NCBI RefSeq assembly: GCF_003063315.1 | Contig: NZ_NERV01000002.1 | Location: forward strand, 372,001 to 436,000 | Direction: 5' to 3' | Source of the DNA: Limnohabitans sp. T6-5 | Lineage (GTDB): Bacteria > Pseudomonadota > Gammaproteobacteria > Burkholderiales > Burkholderiaceae_C | DNA: 64,000 nucleotides | Shown: positions 34,394 through 44,217 of the stretch, piece after piece | Numbering within the stretch: the first letter of the stretch is position 1 | Layout: the number at the start of each line of letters is the position of its first letter | Made by a program: the position numbers and the translations under genes | Notes under the pieces: model-generated | Seen by the model: the letters and a program-made list of their open reading frames with translations, nothing else | What the model was told of the DNA's origin: nothing | Databases searched by the model: none

Positions 34394-35541
34394 CGCACCT
34401 CCACATCAGCTTGGGTGATGTTCTGCAATGCAGCCTCGTCAAACACAGTGGCAATCACCCGGCCTTGGTCACTGGTACGCACGCTGCGGCCTAGACGGAA
34501 CAGCACGCCATCTGTCTGCTTACGATCCACGGCCACTTTGGTGAAGCTCTCGATGCAATCCCAGCTGTGTGTGGTGGCAAAGATTTGAATGTTGTGCCGC
34601 TCGGCCATCTCAAACAACAGGTCCCAAACCTTCTCCTGCACAGAGTAATGCAGACCGTTTTCAAACTCGTCAATCAAAAGGAAACCGCCCTTAGAGGCAA
34701 ACAACTTCAATGACAGTTGCAACACACGCAACATTCCGTCACCCATGCTGTTGAGTGGAACTGGGCGATCAACCCCTTTTAGTTTCACCATGGCGGTGCG
34801 AGATGACCTAGAGCGGATGTGTGGCGGGCTATAGCCTTCGGCACGCACAAAAGTCAAGTTTTCAAAGCTCGGTTCTATAACCAGCAACGCCCGTTTGACC
34901 ACAGCCTCTTGCTCGGTAAAAACGATGCGGTCCCATTCATCGCCCAGCTCATCCATGGATATGAATTGGGTGGGGATAAAACTGCAGGGTACTGTAGAAG
35001 TCTCATATGCCGCAGGGCGGCGTGCTCCGTTGATCAGCTTCAATGGATGAAATAACCGATCCCCCTTACGCACCAAAATGACCTGCTGCAATTCACTTGG
35101 AAATAAGTTCGCCTGAGACTTTGGAATGTAGCGGCGACGAATGCGATTGATCATTTCTCCATTCATTTCCTCAGGTTCACTCATGGACTCTTCCATCAGT
35201 TCATGAGAAACCCGCAAGCGATCATCGGCAGCGTTGATGCTTCCAATCTCGATGGCTTTTTCATCGGAGGGGAACTCACGACCTGGAAAGAAGTCTTGAA
35301 AAGGCATCAATGCATCTTCGAACAATGTTTCAGATTCACGCGCACGGTAGCGCTCGTCGTGCTCCTGTGCAATAGCCTCCAACAGTGGTCTTTGGGCATT
35401 GCCAGCGTAAATACGCAGGGCCTCCAGCACCGTACTCTTGCCGCAATTGTTCTTGCCCACCATCAAGTTAACGCGCCCCAACTTCGGAACCTCTAGGTGT
35501 TCTAGCGAACGAAAGTTTTTAATCAAAAGCGAGTCAAGCAT
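34390..35541 (-). CDS. AAA ATPase (OLD-like), ATPase 1 of the BREX insert
   Basis: A 383-residue ATPase starting MLDSLLIKNFRSLEHLEVPK, with Walker A GKNNCGKST (residues 29-37), a central region with RRRYIPKSQANLF, then PLNSMGDGMLRVLQLSLKLF, Walker B GGFLLIDEFENGLH and QIFATTHSWDCIESF. This is the plan of the ATPase subunit of two-gene OLD-like systems. GGAG lies seven bases before the ATG at 35541, a strong ribosome site, 26 bases after the pglX stop; this start opens the coupled run of four genes that follows. Confidence 0.85.
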   Translation of the reverse strand: MLDSLLIKNFRSLEHLEVPKLGRVNLMVGKNNCGKSTVLEALRIYAGNAQRPLLEAIAQEHDERYRARESETLFEDALMPFQDFFPGREFPSDEKAIEIGSINAADDRLRVSHELMEESMSEPEEMNGEMINRIRRRYIPKSQANLFPSELQQVILVRKGDRLFHPLKLINGARRPAAYETSTVPCSFIPTQFISMDELGDEWDRIVFTEQEAVVKRALLVIEPSFENLTFVRAEGYSPPHIRSRSSRTAMVKLKGVDRPVPLNSMGDGMLRVLQLSLKLFASKGGFLLIDEFENGLHYSVQEKVWDLLFEMAERHNIQIFATTHSWDCIESFTKVAVDRKQTDGVLFRLGRSVRTSDQGRVIATVFDEAALQNITQADVEVR

Positions 35542-35567
35542 GTCGTGTTCTCCAATCTGCGGCTATC

Positions 35568-38500
35568 TTAGTCATCCCCTGCTCCCCCAGTCACCACCTT
35601 CACACTGTCCAGCAAATCCCCAAACTTGCCGTAGTTCACTTTAACGCCATCGTCCAGGTCGAGGGTGATGCGCATGTCGGCGTGGTGGCGGAGTTTTTCG
35701 TCGAAGGACAGGAGTTCGACTTGTTTCTTGCGCAGGCCCTCGATCTGTTTGCGGATCTTGGTGCGGGCGGCGGCGGATGAGGCGGCGTTGGCGTCTTGCT
35801 CCAGCATCTCCAGGCGGGCAGCCAGTTTGGCGGTCAGGGGAATGACGTATTCGGCCCGCATGCGGGACAAGGTGCCCTCGTTGTAGCGGTGCAGATAGAC
35901 CAGCGCCTGGAAAGCACCCTGCTTGCCGCTGCTGAAGAGCCAGTAGATCGGGCGCTTTTTGTAGGTTTGCAGGTGGTCTTTGTAGAACTTGTCGGCCATG
36001 TAGCGGCGGATGGTTTCCTCGGGTGTTTCGCTGGCTTTGCCGCCCAGGCTCTCGGCCAACCAGGCCATGTTTTCGGCCAAAGTCTCTGGCCCCCAGACGA
36101 CTTGCAGAAAGTCACGCACACGCGCAGGTGCATCGTCGTCAAACCAATGCTCGTCGGTGATGGGCAAGATGCCGTCGGCATCGGCTGCAAAGCGGGTGTA
36201 ACGGCTCGGGGCAAAGCCGACGTTGCCCGCGTGGGCATAGATCAGGCCCGGCTCGTCGAGGCTGTAGCGGCCCATCATGCAGCCGATGGCGTAGGAGATT
36301 AGGTCCTCAACTATTGACGCGCAAACCATCTGCTTTAGCGACAGATCCCTGTCGTTTACCTCCTTCAAAACTTCACCTTCAATCGCGTAAGAAGAAATGA
36401 ATACGCTGTTAATTGTTTCTTCATTTCCACGCAATTCGCATCTGGCTACATCACATCGTGTCATGTAATGTTGAACTGCTTCTTTAATGCCTGCTGCCTT
36501 AATTGAAATTAGAGGACTTTCGAGGAAGTCCCAAGACTTTTCATTTGAATCGTAGTCACTCTTCACCAACTCGACATTTCGCAATGCTAGGTGTTTTATG
36601 ATTCTCGATTGACTATCATCAAGTGAAGGAATTGGCAATCTACCTAAATCACCCACTTGAAAGTTCACAGTTGGTGCGAGTGCACTCAAATAATAAAATG
36701 CAACATTTGAACAAAGATAGGCGAGAATAATTTCAACATTAGATGGCGGAAAAATAGATGAACCAGAAACATCGAAAATAAATCCTTCCTGCTTGTATCT
36801 AACGCCTATATTTTCAAACCCAAAGGAAGAATAGACAATGCCACTTTTGAAGAAGTAATCGGCGTTGCGGATGACCGATCTAGAAGAACCAACAACTGAT
36901 GCACCCTCGTTTTCCCAGTTAATAATCACCTCGTTGTTTCCATACCACTTTCTATAGTTTCCACCTTTGTTATACGGAATCCATTTCTTGAAATTTTTTC
37001 TGGCAGCCATTCCGTTTTGAAAGTTCAATCCGATCTTCTCAAAATTTACTTCTTGCCAGTGACGAAGAAATACACTATTTTCGCCAGATGTCATGCCTCC
37101 TCGTGCTGGACAAAAATCTTCCAAAAGATCTAGTTTTTCAAAATTAGATAACGCCGACGAACTGAACCAATAAATTATTGGAAAATCTGGGATTGATTTT
37201 ATTTGGGCTATCGATATATCGTAATAACTTTCGATATTTTTCAGCGCATTAATTTTCTCTTGAATACCTGGCCCTTGATTTGCTTTAACAAATCGACTCG
37301 TTAATCGGGGTGAAAACCTTGCATTAATTAAAACTATATTTGTAGTCAAAACATTAAACGCGCCCAAATCTGGAAAAAGACCAGGTCCGGTGTGGAACAT
37401 CTGTATCAATTCAGATCTATTGAATAGAGCTTCACGAAATTTGTTATACGCATTAATGAACATCCAACTTTGCATCGTAATTATCGAAACAAGCCCCCCC
37501 TGGCGGGCTAAATCAACGCTACGACTGATAAACATTGCATAAAGATCCGACTTGCCGTCCGAATACTTATCCTTTGCGAACGTGAGTAGAGTTGCGTTCA
37601 TCCCCTTGCCGCCGAGATAAGGCGGATTCGCCACTACCGCATCAAACTGCATTGCCAGCACCTGCGCCTGCTGCACCAGCGTCAGCAAATCATCCGCAGC
37701 CGCACTGGCATACATGTCCCCACTCTGCTTGACCAACGCTAGCACCTCCGGCAACACGGTCAGATGTGTCTTGAGCGCATAGGGAATCTGGATCAGCGAG
37801 CCAAAGGTTTTGGCGTGCTCAAAAGTTTCAACTAGCGAGGTGATGGTGGCGCGCTGCACCTTGAACGGGGCCAGGTGGGTAGAAAGCTCGTCCACGCTCA
37901 GGCCTTTGCTCTCTTGCAGGCTCAGCACATTGAGCTTGGGTGGCTGCAGGTTGCCCGCATCGTCCGTTGCGGTGAACAGGCTGCGGTCGTCGGCGCGGGC
38001 TTTCATCAGCAAAGCAAAGCCCGCCATTTGCGCGGCGCGGTCGTCGATGTCCAGGCCGTAGAGGTTTTTCTCCAGAATCAGGCGCGGGATATCGCGCACC
38101 CGGTAGCCGCGCTCCACATAGATGGCCTTGAGCACGTCATAGGCCACCACCAGAATGTGGCCGCTGCCACAGGCCGGGTCTAACACGGTGATGGATTCGG
38201 GGTTCAGGGTGTCGCCGTCTTCCCGCACGCGGGTCTGGATGAGTGCGTCGAGCTGGGCTTGTACCTCGGGCGTTTGCTCGGCGGGGGTGATGTAGTAAGG
38301 CCACTCGCTGGCCAGTGTGCTTTGCGGGTTGGCCATGAGCCACAGGCGGCCCACACTGTTTTGCACCAGGTATTGCACGATCCAGTTGGGCGTGAAGAGC
38401 TGGGTGGCAGCGGGGATGTCTTCGCTCTTGACCACCTTGCCAATGACCTGGTCTTTTTTCTCGCTGATGTAGAACTGGTACAGCCAGCCAATGACCTCGA

Positions 38501-39107
38501 TCTCTTGCCAGTCTTCTTCGGGCACACCCGCCACCAGCTTGGCCACGATGGAGTCGGTGCGCAGCAGGTTGTCGGGCAGCAGCAGCTCGGTTTCGTCGTC
38601 AATGCGCTCAAACAAAAAGGGCATGACGCGCGACAGCTCGTTGCACTGGGCCACCAGCAAGGCTTTGTACAGCTCGTCGTCGCGGTTGCCCGCCAGTTGC
38701 ATCTCTTGCACTTTGGCCGCTTGCAAGCCCGGCAGGGTGACGCTGGCCGCGTGGCGCAACAGCTCGGGCAAGCCCCCGTCGCGGCTGCTCAGCACGCGGT
38801 GGCCGTGCTCCAGAAAGTCGTGCAGCTCCATGTAGCGCAGGGCAGCAAAGCGGTTGAACCAGGTGTAGGCCACCTCTTCCATGGTCTGCTCGAAGCCGTG
38901 CTGCAGGATCTTGTCGAGCAACTTGGCCCGCAACCCCGCCACTTTGGCTGGCCACTCCACACCGTCGATGATGAGCACGTCGCCACGCAAGGTGGCGTCA
39001 TTGACGTGGGTGGACGTGAAGCCCAGTTGGTGGGCACGGGCGGTGACAGCGGCGATGAAGTCTTTGCGCGCCTGGGGGGCGTAGGACTTGAGGTTCGATT
39101 TGTTCAT
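35568..39107 (-). CDS. pglX: BREX adenine-specific DNA methyltransferase PglX
   Basis: A 1179-residue methyltransferase that marks host DNA at the BREX site. SAM motif I is in ITVLDPACGSGHILVVAYDV, and the catalytic motif is FDAVVANPPYLGGKGMNATL (NPPY). Flanking BREX-typical blocks include NKSNLKSYAPQARKDFIAAV at the start and the C-terminal FGDLLDSVKVVTGG. Between about 36300 and 37560 the gene is visibly richer in A and T than both flanks; this covers the likely target-recognition part. Its ATG overlaps the stop of the AlbA-like gene (ATGA). The reading frame is intact. Confidence 0.97.
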   Translation of the reverse strand: MNKSNLKSYAPQARKDFIAAVTARAHQLGFTSTHVNDATLRGDVLIIDGVEWPAKVAGLRAKLLDKILQHGFEQTMEEVAYTWFNRFAALRYMELHDFLEHGHRVLSSRDGGLPELLRHAASVTLPGLQAAKVQEMQLAGNRDDELYKALLVAQCNELSRVMPFLFERIDDETELLLPDNLLRTDSIVAKLVAGVPEEDWQEIEVIGWLYQFYISEKKDQVIGKVVKSEDIPAATQLFTPNWIVQYLVQNSVGRLWLMANPQSTLASEWPYYITPAEQTPEVQAQLDALIQTRVREDGDTLNPESITVLDPACGSGHILVVAYDVLKAIYVERGYRVRDIPRLILEKNLYGLDIDDRAAQMAGFALLMKARADDRSLFTATDDAGNLQPPKLNVLSLQESKGLSVDELSTHLAPFKVQRATITSLVETFEHAKTFGSLIQIPYALKTHLTVLPEVLALVKQSGDMYASAAADDLLTLVQQAQVLAMQFDAVVANPPYLGGKGMNATLLTFAKDKYSDGKSDLYAMFISRSVDLARQGGLVSIITMQSWMFINAYNKFREALFNRSELIQMFHTGPGLFPDLGAFNVLTTNIVLINARFSPRLTSRFVKANQGPGIQEKINALKNIESYYDISIAQIKSIPDFPIIYWFSSSALSNFEKLDLLEDFCPARGGMTSGENSVFLRHWQEVNFEKIGLNFQNGMAARKNFKKWIPYNKGGNYRKWYGNNEVIINWENEGASVVGSSRSVIRNADYFFKSGIVYSSFGFENIGVRYKQEGFIFDVSGSSIFPPSNVEIILAYLCSNVAFYYLSALAPTVNFQVGDLGRLPIPSLDDSQSRIIKHLALRNVELVKSDYDSNEKSWDFLESPLISIKAAGIKEAVQHYMTRCDVARCELRGNEETINSVFISSYAIEGEVLKEVNDRDLSLKQMVCASIVEDLISYAIGCMMGRYSLDEPGLIYAHAGNVGFAPSRYTRFAADADGILPITDEHWFDDDAPARVRDFLQVVWGPETLAENMAWLAESLGGKASETPEETIRRYMADKFYKDHLQTYKKRPIYWLFSSGKQGAFQALVYLHRYNEGTLSRMRAEYVIPLTAKLAARLEMLEQDANAASSAAARTKIRKQIEGLRKKQVELLSFDEKLRHHADMRITLDLDDGVKVNYGKFGDLLDSVKVVTGGAGDD

Positions 39108-40543
39108 GGTTTGGAGATGTTTTGGCGACCCAGGTCGGTCAGCTTGTACTGTTGCAGCCGACTGTTTGGAATGTCGGGCCGCGTCATTTCAATGAATTCG
39201 AGGGTGAGCAGGTGGGTGATTTGCTTTTTCAGCTCACCTGAGACGGTTTTGTGGCCGAGATGCTGGGCCAATTGGGCTTTGCTCGCGTTGCCATCCAACA
39301 AGCGTTGGAGGATTTTGATCGCCAAGGTCGACTCAGGCCGTGACTCAGGCCGTGACTCGGGCCGTGACTCTGGTTTTGGGGCTTTGACTGCGGCCTCAGT
39401 GAGTACTTTTTCTGCCAAAGGAACAACCAGGCGCACGCGCAGGCCCAGTTCGGTGATTTGCGGCTCGGGCAGGCCCAGCTCAAGGGCCTCGCTGTAAATG
39501 CGGCGCACGCCGCTGCCCCATTGCTCAATGAGGTTGAGTTCTTTGAACACGCGGGCCAGCACATGGTTGCGGATCTTGGACACGCCTTGGCGCATGTCTT
39601 CTACGGTCATGCCGGGCAGCAGGATGCCGGGGTTTTCGATTTCGATCCGGTCGTCGAAAAACGAGACGCGTATGGGCGCTCCGCGCTGTGAATAGTCGGT
39701 GTGCACCAGGGCGTTGATGACCGCCTCGCGCAGCAGGGTCAGTGGAATGCTCCACACGTCTTGTCGGCGCGTTTGCGAAAAGTCGGCCCCGCGCATGGCG
39801 TGTTTTTTGAGGAACAGCATGATGCTGTCCAGGGCCAACGGCAGGGGCTCGTGAATGTCGATGTGGTCAAAAATGTGGGCTTTGTCGGTGCCCACAAAGC
39901 GGCCGCATTGCACCCAAGCATCCGAAAAGTGCAGGTTGCGCTCTTTTCCAAACAGCAGCACCGCGCCTTTGGTTGGCACGGTGCGGCCTTGGTACGCGGT
40001 GACCAGTTTGAGGGTGCGCAGCGCCTGTTCATCGAGCGGGCTGATGCCTTGGAAGAGTTTTTTGGCCGTCGCCAGATCCAGATCGTCCAGGCTCAGTTCT
40101 GGCATGGGCAGCTCGTCAAAGGCCACGCCTTCGGCCGTGCGGCGCAGCTCGCCAATCAGGGCCGAGTCAGCCTGGCGGCTGGTGGAACCCAGTCGCACGT
40201 AGACCCCATGCTCAGGCCCATCGGCTTTGAGCCAATGCGGGCGTGAGCCACTGACAAACACTTCGACCAGCAAAAGGGGTTTGTCTTCAACGGTGACCAT
40301 TTCTACGTTGGGCACCAGACGCGGCGCGATGGCGTCGGCAATCAGGCTGCACAAACGCTCTTCTTCATCGAGCGCATTGGTCACGCCCAATACTTGGCGG
40401 TCATCGGCAACCCCCACCACCAAGCGACCACCCGCCGTGTTGGCAAATGCCACCAGCGTTTTGAGCAGAGGCTTGGGCGAAGACAAGTCGCGCTTGAATT
40501 CAAGCGTTTTGCCTTCGGATTGGTGCAGGAGTTCGTTCATCAT
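39104..40543 (-). CDS. AlbA_2/Schlafen-like ATP-binding protein within BREX
   Basis: A 479-residue protein. The N-terminal AlbA_2 (divergent AAA_4, Schlafen-like) domain reads EGKTLEFKRDLSSPKPLLKT, VAFANTAGGRLVVGVADDRQ and YVRLGSTSRQAD. A histidine-kinase-like ATPase segment follows (LLREAVINALVHTDYSQRG, IEIENPGILLPGMT, ELNLIEQWGSGVRRI). Near residue 393 are RPES repeats encoded by a 12-base tandem repeat, then a winged-helix end (RLLDGNASKAQLAQHLG). The start at 40543 gives MMNELLHQSEGKTLEFKRD. It sits 19 bases after brxC, and its stop overlaps pglX. It may be a regulator or a defence effector; both occur in this family. Confidence 0.82.
   Translation of the reverse strand: MMNELLHQSEGKTLEFKRDLSSPKPLLKTLVAFANTAGGRLVVGVADDRQVLGVTNALDEEERLCSLIADAIAPRLVPNVEMVTVEDKPLLLVEVFVSGSRPHWLKADGPEHGVYVRLGSTSRQADSALIGELRRTAEGVAFDELPMPELSLDDLDLATAKKLFQGISPLDEQALRTLKLVTAYQGRTVPTKGAVLLFGKERNLHFSDAWVQCGRFVGTDKAHIFDHIDIHEPLPLALDSIMLFLKKHAMRGADFSQTRRQDVWSIPLTLLREAVINALVHTDYSQRGAPIRVSFFDDRIEIENPGILLPGMTVEDMRQGVSKIRNHVLARVFKELNLIEQWGSGVRRIYSEALELGLPEPQITELGLRVRLVVPLAEKVLTEAAVKAPKPESRPESRPESRPESTLAIKILQRLLDGNASKAQLAQHLGHKTVSGELKKQITHLLTLEFIEMTRPDIPNSRLQQYKLTDLGRQNISKP
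39330..39371. repeat. 12-bp tandem repeat (RPES repeats)
   Basis: GACTCAGGCCGT occurs at 39330 and 39342, GACTCGGGCCGT at 39354, and a partial GACTCT at 39366. The copies encode ESRP units joining two domains of the AlbA-like protein. The unit length is a multiple of three, so copy-number change would lengthen or shorten the linker without a frameshift. Confidence 0.9.
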
Positions 40544-40562
40544 GGGATGGGTAGCGTGCGGT

Positions 40563-43500
40563 TTATTGAATACGTGCACGTTGGCCCGACTGGACGACGG
40601 TCATCAACTCTTTCTTGAGGCGAGCCAGGTAGTCCTCCACATCGGCTTCGGATTCCAGATAGGTTTTGCCACCCACATCTGCCGAGCGCACGACCTTGAT
40701 GGGGCGCGATTGTGGTGCGGGGGGAGCAGGCGGCGCAAGTTGTGTTTTTTCGCCCGTCTGGTTTGGCTTTCCGCTATCAACAGACGGCGGTGTCGGTGGT
40801 GGCGCTTTAGCCTTTTCAGCTTGAGCCAGCTTGTCCATCACTTCGTCGAGCAGGTCACCTGCGCGGTTTTGCAAAAACAGAATGCGTGGGATGCTGCTCA
40901 GGCCTGCCAGCTGGAGCTTGAGGTCTTGCAGGGGCTTGAGCACGGTGTTGCGCAAGGCCGCTTCGGCTTGCGCAGCGTCCAGCGCTTGGCTGGCTTCGGT
41001 GATTTTGCTGTCAATGGCCTCAATGGCTTTGGCTCGGCGCTCTGCGGCCAGGCCGTCGTTCACCTTTTCAACAGTGGCCAGCAAGGCTTCGATTTTGTTG
41101 ACTTGGGCGTAGGGCGTTTTGTGGGTGTGGATACGCTCCAACTCGGCCATGGCGGCGGCAGCGGCCGGGTCTTTGGCCAATTCGGTGTGGTTATCGGCAA
41201 AGCCGGTCATGGCTTCGAGCATGCGTGCCCAGACCGTGGCCTGGGTTTTGTAGAAGCTGAGCACGTCGTGGGTGTCGTCTGACAAGTCCAGCCAGTCGTT
41301 TTTGCTTTCGAGCAGGGCCGAGATGAATTCAAACGGGTCGCGAATGGCAAGCTGTTTGTCGATGGTGGCAAGGGCCTGGGTGATTTCAGTCAGGCCGGGA
41401 AAGTGCTTTTGTTCGGCTTTGCCTTTGGCGCGGTCGAGTTGGCTTTTGAGGTCGGCCAGATTGGTGCGGAAGGTGGCGACCAGCGCGTCTTCGTCTTCGG
41501 GCGGCAGGGTGGCAAACAGGTTTTTGTGCAGCTCACGGGCTTTGGCGCGGGTGCCTTCGTCGGCGGTTTTGCGCTTGAGCAGCGAGACTTGTTTGAACCG
41601 GGCTGACTTGGTCAGCGGCTCGATGGCGTTTTTGGGCTCCAGGTCATTGCCTTCCATCACCAGCTTGATCTCACCAGCCATGAACAGGCGGGCAATGAGC
41701 AAAACGGTTTCCAGCTCCGGACGCCAGCCCCAGGGAGCGCCTTCGAAGCGGTTCACCACATCAGACAGCAGCACGCGACCTGCACTCGCAGCCACGGTCA
41801 GGTATTGGCGCATTTCGGCCATGGCCAGCGGGTTGCCCTCTTCGCCCAGGTTGGCGATTTTGATTTGGCCCACGCTGTCGGCCGAGAGGACGCTGCGGAT
41901 TTCGGCGGCCGGGTCGGGTTGGCGAACCTTGATGTAGCTGAGCTTACTGTAGGTGTTGGTGACCAAATAGTTGAGCAGTTCGTCCACCTGTGCGCCGGGT
42001 GACTGGGGCTTGATGGCAGGTTTTTGGCCCAAGGCAAAAAAGTCGCCACGGGTCATGGATTCGGTCAGTTGCAAAACCAAACGGCCACGGCGCTCACGGT
42101 TTTCTTCTTTGCGGTCGAGCAAGATGCGTTTGAGCGCGGGAGTGGCTGCATCCGACTTGGGGCTGATGTATTTTTCGATCTGCAAGTAGGTGCGCAACTC
42201 CAGATCGACCCGGGCGTCGTTGGCTATGCGGCAGATGGCTTTGCCCTGCCCTTCAACGCTGCGGCCGATGCACTTGGCATCGGTCATGAGTTCGTAATCA
42301 GCACCTACTGGGGTGAGCACTTCAAGTGTGAGGGCGTGATTGGCTTGCTTGAAGGGGGCACCATCCAGAAAGCGGTTGAATTCGTAATCGCTCTTGGTGT
42401 CGCGGTGACGAACCTTGGTCTGGCCGCTCAGGATTTCATCGAAGATGATTTCGGCCACCAAGCGCCCCACTTCGGTGGACGACACTTCAACCGATTTGAT
42501 TTCTTGTGAAACGTCGCGCTCTTCGTTGGTGAGGAAGAACCACAAGTCGCCGTTGCGGCTGACCAGGTTTTGTCGCTCCAGACGGTTGAGGCTGGTTTCG
42601 ATCTCGCGCTTGAGGGTGAGTTTGTCGGCGTCAATCCGGTCCAGACACAGTGTGGCCAGGTTGTCGACGGTGCCTTTGACGGCTTCGGCATAACGGATCA
42701 AGAACAGCGCACGCAGCAGCTTGAGGTCAAATTTTTCCAGCGCGGGGTTGTCACTGGCTTGGTCGATGGCACGTTTGACAGTGGAGTCGAGGAAGCTTTC
42801 GATGGAGGGGTAAAAGTCGTACAGCGGTACCAGAATGTCGGTGCCTTTGTCGATGTTGAGCAAGGCAGCGGTCTGGAAGGCGTCGAGCATGGAGCGTTCG
42901 CCTTTGGCCAAGTGTCGCCCGGTGGCACCCACTTTGCGTATGGACTCGAACACTTTTTGCAGCAGCTGGAACTGATAAGGCGCAAACGGGTAGTGCGTGG
43001 CAAAGTCTTCGGCGCTTTGGATGCGCTTGAAAGCGATGGCGTGGTCGGCGAAGGAGAGTTGGTTGTTGATGATGTCGCCTTTGGCCTGCCAGGCGGCTTC
43101 GAGCTGGGTGCGTGCCTCGGGTGTTTTTTCCAGCAGGCGGTGGGCGATGACTTCGTCGGTGTTGGAGCTGGACAGCGACAGGCGCGTGTGAAAGCGGCCC
43201 TGAATTTTGGAGAAGTCGTTGGTGCGGGACTGGTTGGCCTCACCCAGCGTGGCATCGATGTCTTCTTGGCTGGTCACGATGACCCACGCACGGCCTTTGC
43301 ATCGGGTGCCCAGCTGCTCGGTGATGGTTTGCAGGTTGAGCATGAGCTGGGTGTTTTGCCCAATGAACTGCCCCACTTCGTCCACCAAAAAGACAACACG
43401 GTGCGCAGCGCTCTTGGTGCTGAGGTAACTGTTGACCAGGTCGGCAAAGCTTTCGATGTTGATTTTGTAGCTGTCGCGGGCTTTGTCGAACCACTGGCCT

Positions 43501-44192
43501 GCCGACTCGGCACTCATGCCAAGTGCTTGGCCCAGACCGGCGATGACTTCGTCACGCATGAAGTCCACCGCGTCACGCTCGGCCTCCCAGGTGCTGCCGC
43601 TGGCCGTTTGAAAGGCTTGCTTGAAAGTGTCAAAAACACCCTTGCTGATCAGGTGGCGCTCCATGTCGGCCACATGGGGCGCGTCGCCAGACAGGTCTTG
43701 CATTTCGTTGAAGACACGCAAGAAGACTTGCAAGATGGCGTCGCGGTCATTTTTGGCATCGGCTTTGGAGTCGATGTTGAACAAGATGACATCGGTATCA
43801 CCCGCCACGGCGCGGCGGATATCGCCCAAGAGCATGGGGTCTTTGATTTTGGATTCAAAGAACTGCACGGCTTTTTGGCTGTCATGGTTCAGCGCGTTGC
43901 GGGCTTCGATGTTGCCCAGTAGGTAGGACAGGATTTTGATGAAGTGGGATTTGCCGCTGCCAAAAAAGCCTGAAACCCACACGCCCATGCGCGAGGTGAC
44001 GGCCGCATCATGTGGGTTGTCAGCTGTGGCCAAATAGGCATCAAAAAACTTGCGCAGGTATTCGGTGACCTGTTTGGTGGCCACGTATTCGTCCAGCTCT
44101 TGCCAGATGCTGTCTTCGTCGCGTTGGTCGGCTTTGATCACGCCGTTGATGGGGCGATTGATCGGTTTGACGAAAAGGTCTTTGATTTGCAT
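40563..44192 (-). CDS. brxC: BREX protein BrxC (DUF499-like ATPase)
   Basis: A 1209-residue core BREX ATPase. It starts MQIKDLFVKPINRPINGVIK, with Walker A in VSGFFGSGKSHFIKILSYLL near residue 75, Walker B-like HRVVFLVDEVGQFIGQN, and RHLAKGERSMLDAFQTAALL. Long helical regions follow and the C terminus is Pro-rich (KAPPPTPPSVDSGKPNQ) before a final YLESEADVEDYLARLKKEL segment. AAGGG lies a few bases before the ATG at 44192, 26 bases after brxB. Large ATPase subunits like this are required in all type I BREX systems. Confidence 0.97.
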   Translation of the reverse strand: MQIKDLFVKPINRPINGVIKADQRDEDSIWQELDEYVATKQVTEYLRKFFDAYLATADNPHDAAVTSRMGVWVSGFFGSGKSHFIKILSYLLGNIEARNALNHDSQKAVQFFESKIKDPMLLGDIRRAVAGDTDVILFNIDSKADAKNDRDAILQVFLRVFNEMQDLSGDAPHVADMERHLISKGVFDTFKQAFQTASGSTWEAERDAVDFMRDEVIAGLGQALGMSAESAGQWFDKARDSYKINIESFADLVNSYLSTKSAAHRVVFLVDEVGQFIGQNTQLMLNLQTITEQLGTRCKGRAWVIVTSQEDIDATLGEANQSRTNDFSKIQGRFHTRLSLSSSNTDEVIAHRLLEKTPEARTQLEAAWQAKGDIINNQLSFADHAIAFKRIQSAEDFATHYPFAPYQFQLLQKVFESIRKVGATGRHLAKGERSMLDAFQTAALLNIDKGTDILVPLYDFYPSIESFLDSTVKRAIDQASDNPALEKFDLKLLRALFLIRYAEAVKGTVDNLATLCLDRIDADKLTLKREIETSLNRLERQNLVSRNGDLWFFLTNEERDVSQEIKSVEVSSTEVGRLVAEIIFDEILSGQTKVRHRDTKSDYEFNRFLDGAPFKQANHALTLEVLTPVGADYELMTDAKCIGRSVEGQGKAICRIANDARVDLELRTYLQIEKYISPKSDAATPALKRILLDRKEENRERRGRLVLQLTESMTRGDFFALGQKPAIKPQSPGAQVDELLNYLVTNTYSKLSYIKVRQPDPAAEIRSVLSADSVGQIKIANLGEEGNPLAMAEMRQYLTVAASAGRVLLSDVVNRFEGAPWGWRPELETVLLIARLFMAGEIKLVMEGNDLEPKNAIEPLTKSARFKQVSLLKRKTADEGTRAKARELHKNLFATLPPEDEDALVATFRTNLADLKSQLDRAKGKAEQKHFPGLTEITQALATIDKQLAIRDPFEFISALLESKNDWLDLSDDTHDVLSFYKTQATVWARMLEAMTGFADNHTELAKDPAAAAAMAELERIHTHKTPYAQVNKIEALLATVEKVNDGLAAERRAKAIEAIDSKITEASQALDAAQAEAALRNTVLKPLQDLKLQLAGLSSIPRILFLQNRAGDLLDEVMDKLAQAEKAKAPPPTPPSVDSGKPNQTGEKTQLAPPAPPAPQSRPIKVVRSADVGGKTYLESEADVEDYLARLKKELMTVVQSGQRARIQ

Positions 44193-44217
44193 GAGGGTCC
44201 CTTTTTTAGTTGTTGTT

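Noticed and set aside
42570..43922. Long open frame opposite brxC
   Set aside because: Antisense shadow; brxC is intact and overlaps it fully.
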